Source: Anaerolineales bacterium
GTDB taxonomy: Bacteria > Chloroflexota > Anaerolineae > Anaerolineales > Villigracilaceae
NCBI GenBank assembly: GCA_017882065.1
Contig: JADGQD010000112.1
Location: 1 to 6,939, forward strand
Reading direction: 5' to 3'
Length of the DNA: 6,939 nucleotides
Part shown: piece by piece, positions 5,715-6,939 of the stretch
Numbering within the stretch: the stretch's first letter is position 1
Layout of the letters: each line of letters opens with the position of its first letter
Notes under the pieces: model-generated
Seen by the model: the letters and a program-made list of their open reading frames with translations, nothing else
What the model was told of the DNA's origin: nothing
The model's database searches: none
Program-made: the position numbers and the translations under genes

Positions 5715-6758
5715 ATGTCATCGTCCGAAGAAAAACAAATTACCACATCGATCGAAGATCCTCAGACTTTAATTCAGTCGGAGTTGGATGATACCAATCG
5801 CGCTTTGAAGGAAATCACCTTGATGTTAGAACAGAGCCGTGTCGAGGTCGGGAAGTTGACCTTACGTAACACCGCGGTGACGGCGCATTTGCAGCAGATT
5901 CAAGGCCAAATTGATAAAATTCCGAGTGAAGAGGTTCGCACCACTTATGATACTGCCATGGATGCGCAACAACGTCTATTCATAATGCGTGGACAGTTGG
6001 AAAAATTACAGGGTGATCAGGCGCATCTGGAGCGTTATATGGGCATGTTGGAACGCCTGAAGAATGCGGTAAGCGCTGGCGGCGTCAATGGTGGAAAGAG
6101 TGACCGGGGCGGTACATCCAGTGTAGAAATGCTTGTTAATGTGCAAGAGGCTGAACGTCAACGGCTTTCACGCCAGATGCACGATGGCCCCGCCCAGGCG
6201 CTTTCCAATTTCATCCTGCAGACAGAAATTGCCTTGAGATTGTTCGATGTGGATGCTGCGCAAGCGCGCAACGAACTTGGCAATCTAAAAGCTGCTGCGA
6301 TGAGCACATTCCAGAAGGTGCGCAACTTCATTTTTGAGCTCCGCCCAATGATGCTTGACGACTTGGGCCTGGCTCCGACCATTGTCCGTTACGCCGACTT
6401 GTTCAAAGAACAGGCCGGCGTGGAGGTCAGTGTAACCATTATTGGCAGCGAACAACGCCGGATTGAGCCTTATGTTGAAGTGATGGTCTTCCGGGCTATG
6501 CAGGAATTGTTGAGTAATGCTGTCCATCAGAACCAGGCTAACTTGATTAAAATCCAACTGGATATGGGTGATGCTCTTGTCAAGTTGTCTATGGACGATA
6601 ATGGCAAAGGCTTTGATACAGATGCCCTTGGAAAAGAAGCAAATTTAGGTTTGAAATTAATCAAAGAACGCACTGAAATGCTTGGTGGTGTGTTTGAAAT
6701 CAATAGCTCTCCCGGAAAAGGTGCGCGCGTTACCTTATCCATCCCAGTACATGGTTAA
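5715..6758 (+). CDS. DegS-like cytoplasmic sensor histidine kinase (HisKA_3/HPK7)
   Basis: This 347-residue protein has no membrane segment or signal peptide. Residues about 20-118 are heptad-like and charged (for example LDDTNRALKEITLMLEQSR), suggesting a coiled-coil sensor region like that of Bacillus DegS. A Gly-rich linker (121-133) leads to the HisKA_3 domain, with phospho-acceptor H156 in AERQRLSRQMHDGPAQALSN. The HATPase domain follows: N box MQELLSNAVHQNQA (262-275, N268), DDNGKGFD (294-301) and NLGLKLIKERTEMLGG (310-325). All parts for autophosphorylation are present. The HQNQA end of the N box departs from the RHSQA-like form usual in the family. CAGGAG (5703-5708) is a strong RBS 6 nt from the ATG. 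Only 3 nt separate it from the regulator's full-length stop, so it is clearly the cognate partner; it should phosphorylate D56 of the regulator in response to an unknown cytoplasmic signal. Confidence 0.92.
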   Translation: MSSSEEKQITTSIEDPQTLIQSELDDTNRALKEITLMLEQSRVEVGKLTLRNTAVTAHLQQIQGQIDKIPSEEVRTTYDTAMDAQQRLFIMRGQLEKLQGDQAHLERYMGMLERLKNAVSAGGVNGGKSDRGGTSSVEMLVNVQEAERQRLSRQMHDGPAQALSNFILQTEIALRLFDVDAAQARNELGNLKAAAMSTFQKVRNFIFELRPMMLDDLGLAPTIVRYADLFKEQAGVEVSVTIIGSEQRRIEPYVEVMVFRAMQELLSNAVHQNQANLIKIQLDMGDALVKLSMDDNGKGFDTDALGKEANLGLKLIKERTEMLGGVFEINSSPGKGARVTLSIPVHG

Positions 6759-6781
6759 CATAACTGTAAAGTTTCTGCGAC

Positions 6782-6798
6782 GAAAACATCTTGTTTTC
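6782..6798 (+). promoter_or_regulatory. Perfect palindrome overlapping the pilin -35 box (candidate operator)
   Basis: GAAAACA (6782-6788), TCT and TGTTTTC (6792-6798) form a perfect 7-bp inverted repeat. It is AT-rich and has no following T run, so it is a poor terminator. Its right arm coincides with the -35 region of the pilin promoter, as expected for an operator. The binding protein is unknown; the adjacent response regulator is one candidate. Confidence 0.5.
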
Positions 6799-6820
6799 TT
6801 GTGGTGAACAGGTATATAAT
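6791..6820 (+). promoter_or_regulatory. Promoter of the Flp pilin gene
   Basis: TATAAT (6815-6820) is a consensus -10. TTGTTT (6791-6796) lies 18 nt upstream as a partial -35. The start would be near 6827, giving a leader of about 50 nt. Its own promoter would let the pilin be made at much higher levels than the kinase upstream. Confidence 0.65.
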
Positions 6821-6877
6821 GCAGTATATCTGAAGTGGCTTTCAGAAAAATCCAAAATCGAAAGGAGGTGAAATCCC

Positions 6878-6939
6878 ATGTTATTCGCCCCGAAAGAAAA
6901 AGGCCAGGGCCTGGTCGAGTATGCGTTGATCCTTGTTTT
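6878..6939 (+). CDS. Flp-family type IVb pilin (Tad pilus), N-terminal fragment
   Basis: Only the first 20 codons are inside the window; the gene runs off the right edge. The protein MLFAPKEKGQGLVEYALILV has a short basic leader and the Flp signature: cleavage expected after G9 by a TadV/PilD-type prepilin peptidase, then QGLVEYALILV with E14 and Y15 at mature positions +5 and +6 and the start of the hydrophobic helix. Flp subunits assemble into Tad pili used for adhesion. AGGAGGTG (6863-6870), inside AAAGGAGGTGAAA, is an almost perfect Shine-Dalgarno sequence 7 nt from the ATG, suggesting strong expression. Tad assembly genes would be expected beyond the edge. A related TadE-like pseudopilin is less likely because of the very short leader and the GLVEYALIL motif. 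Confidence 0.9.
   Translation, partial: MLFAPKEKGQGLVEYALILV

Noticed and set aside
6782..6798. Palindrome after the kinase gene as its terminator
   Set aside because: The stem is AT-rich and short, has no trailing T run, and coincides with the -35 region of the pilin promoter.

Overview
The window looks like chromosomal DNA of a Chloroflexota bacterium, probably class Anaerolineae. This is inferred from gene content: a NarL-type response regulator and a soluble DegS-like histidine kinase directly upstream of a Flp/Tad pilin, plus an operon of large GT-C membrane glycosyltransferases. No marker gene proves the taxon.

Left edge (1-290, minus strand): the first 29 codons of a probable ammonia-dependent asparagine synthetase (asnA). 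Its roughly 175-nt leader has every part of a classical ribosome-mediated transcription attenuator: an extended -10 promoter, a short leader ORF with its own ribosome binding site and five Asn codons within eight (codons 8-15), and mutually exclusive pairings 1:2 (8 bp), 2:3 (10 bp antiterminator) and 3:4 (terminator with a T run). The geometry predicts that asnA is read through when charged tRNA-Asn is scarce. This is the most striking element of the window.

Middle (293-4633, plus strand): a divergent promoter followed by three overlapping genes for polytopic membrane proteins. One is GT87-like (DUF2029) and two are PMT/GT39-like GT-C enzymes with acidic motifs in the first extracytoplasmic loop. 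They probably form one translationally coupled operon that moves sugars from lipid-linked donors to a cell-surface acceptor.

Intergenic region (4634-5009): AT-rich and non-coding. It holds a pair of 22-nt direct repeats 28 nt apart and three 33-nt repeats spaced 62 and 63 nt. The last of these runs into the -35 box of the next promoter.

Right part (5010-6939, plus strand): a response regulator whose LuxR-type HTH is split by an in-frame TAG, then a DegS-like histidine kinase 3 nt downstream, then a promoter overlapping a perfect palindrome, and the 5' end of a Flp pilin gene with a near-perfect Shine-Dalgarno sequence. The layout suggests that the two-component system controls Tad pilus genes, but the regulator as written would lack most of its DNA-binding domain unless the stop is read through, re-initiated past, or an error.
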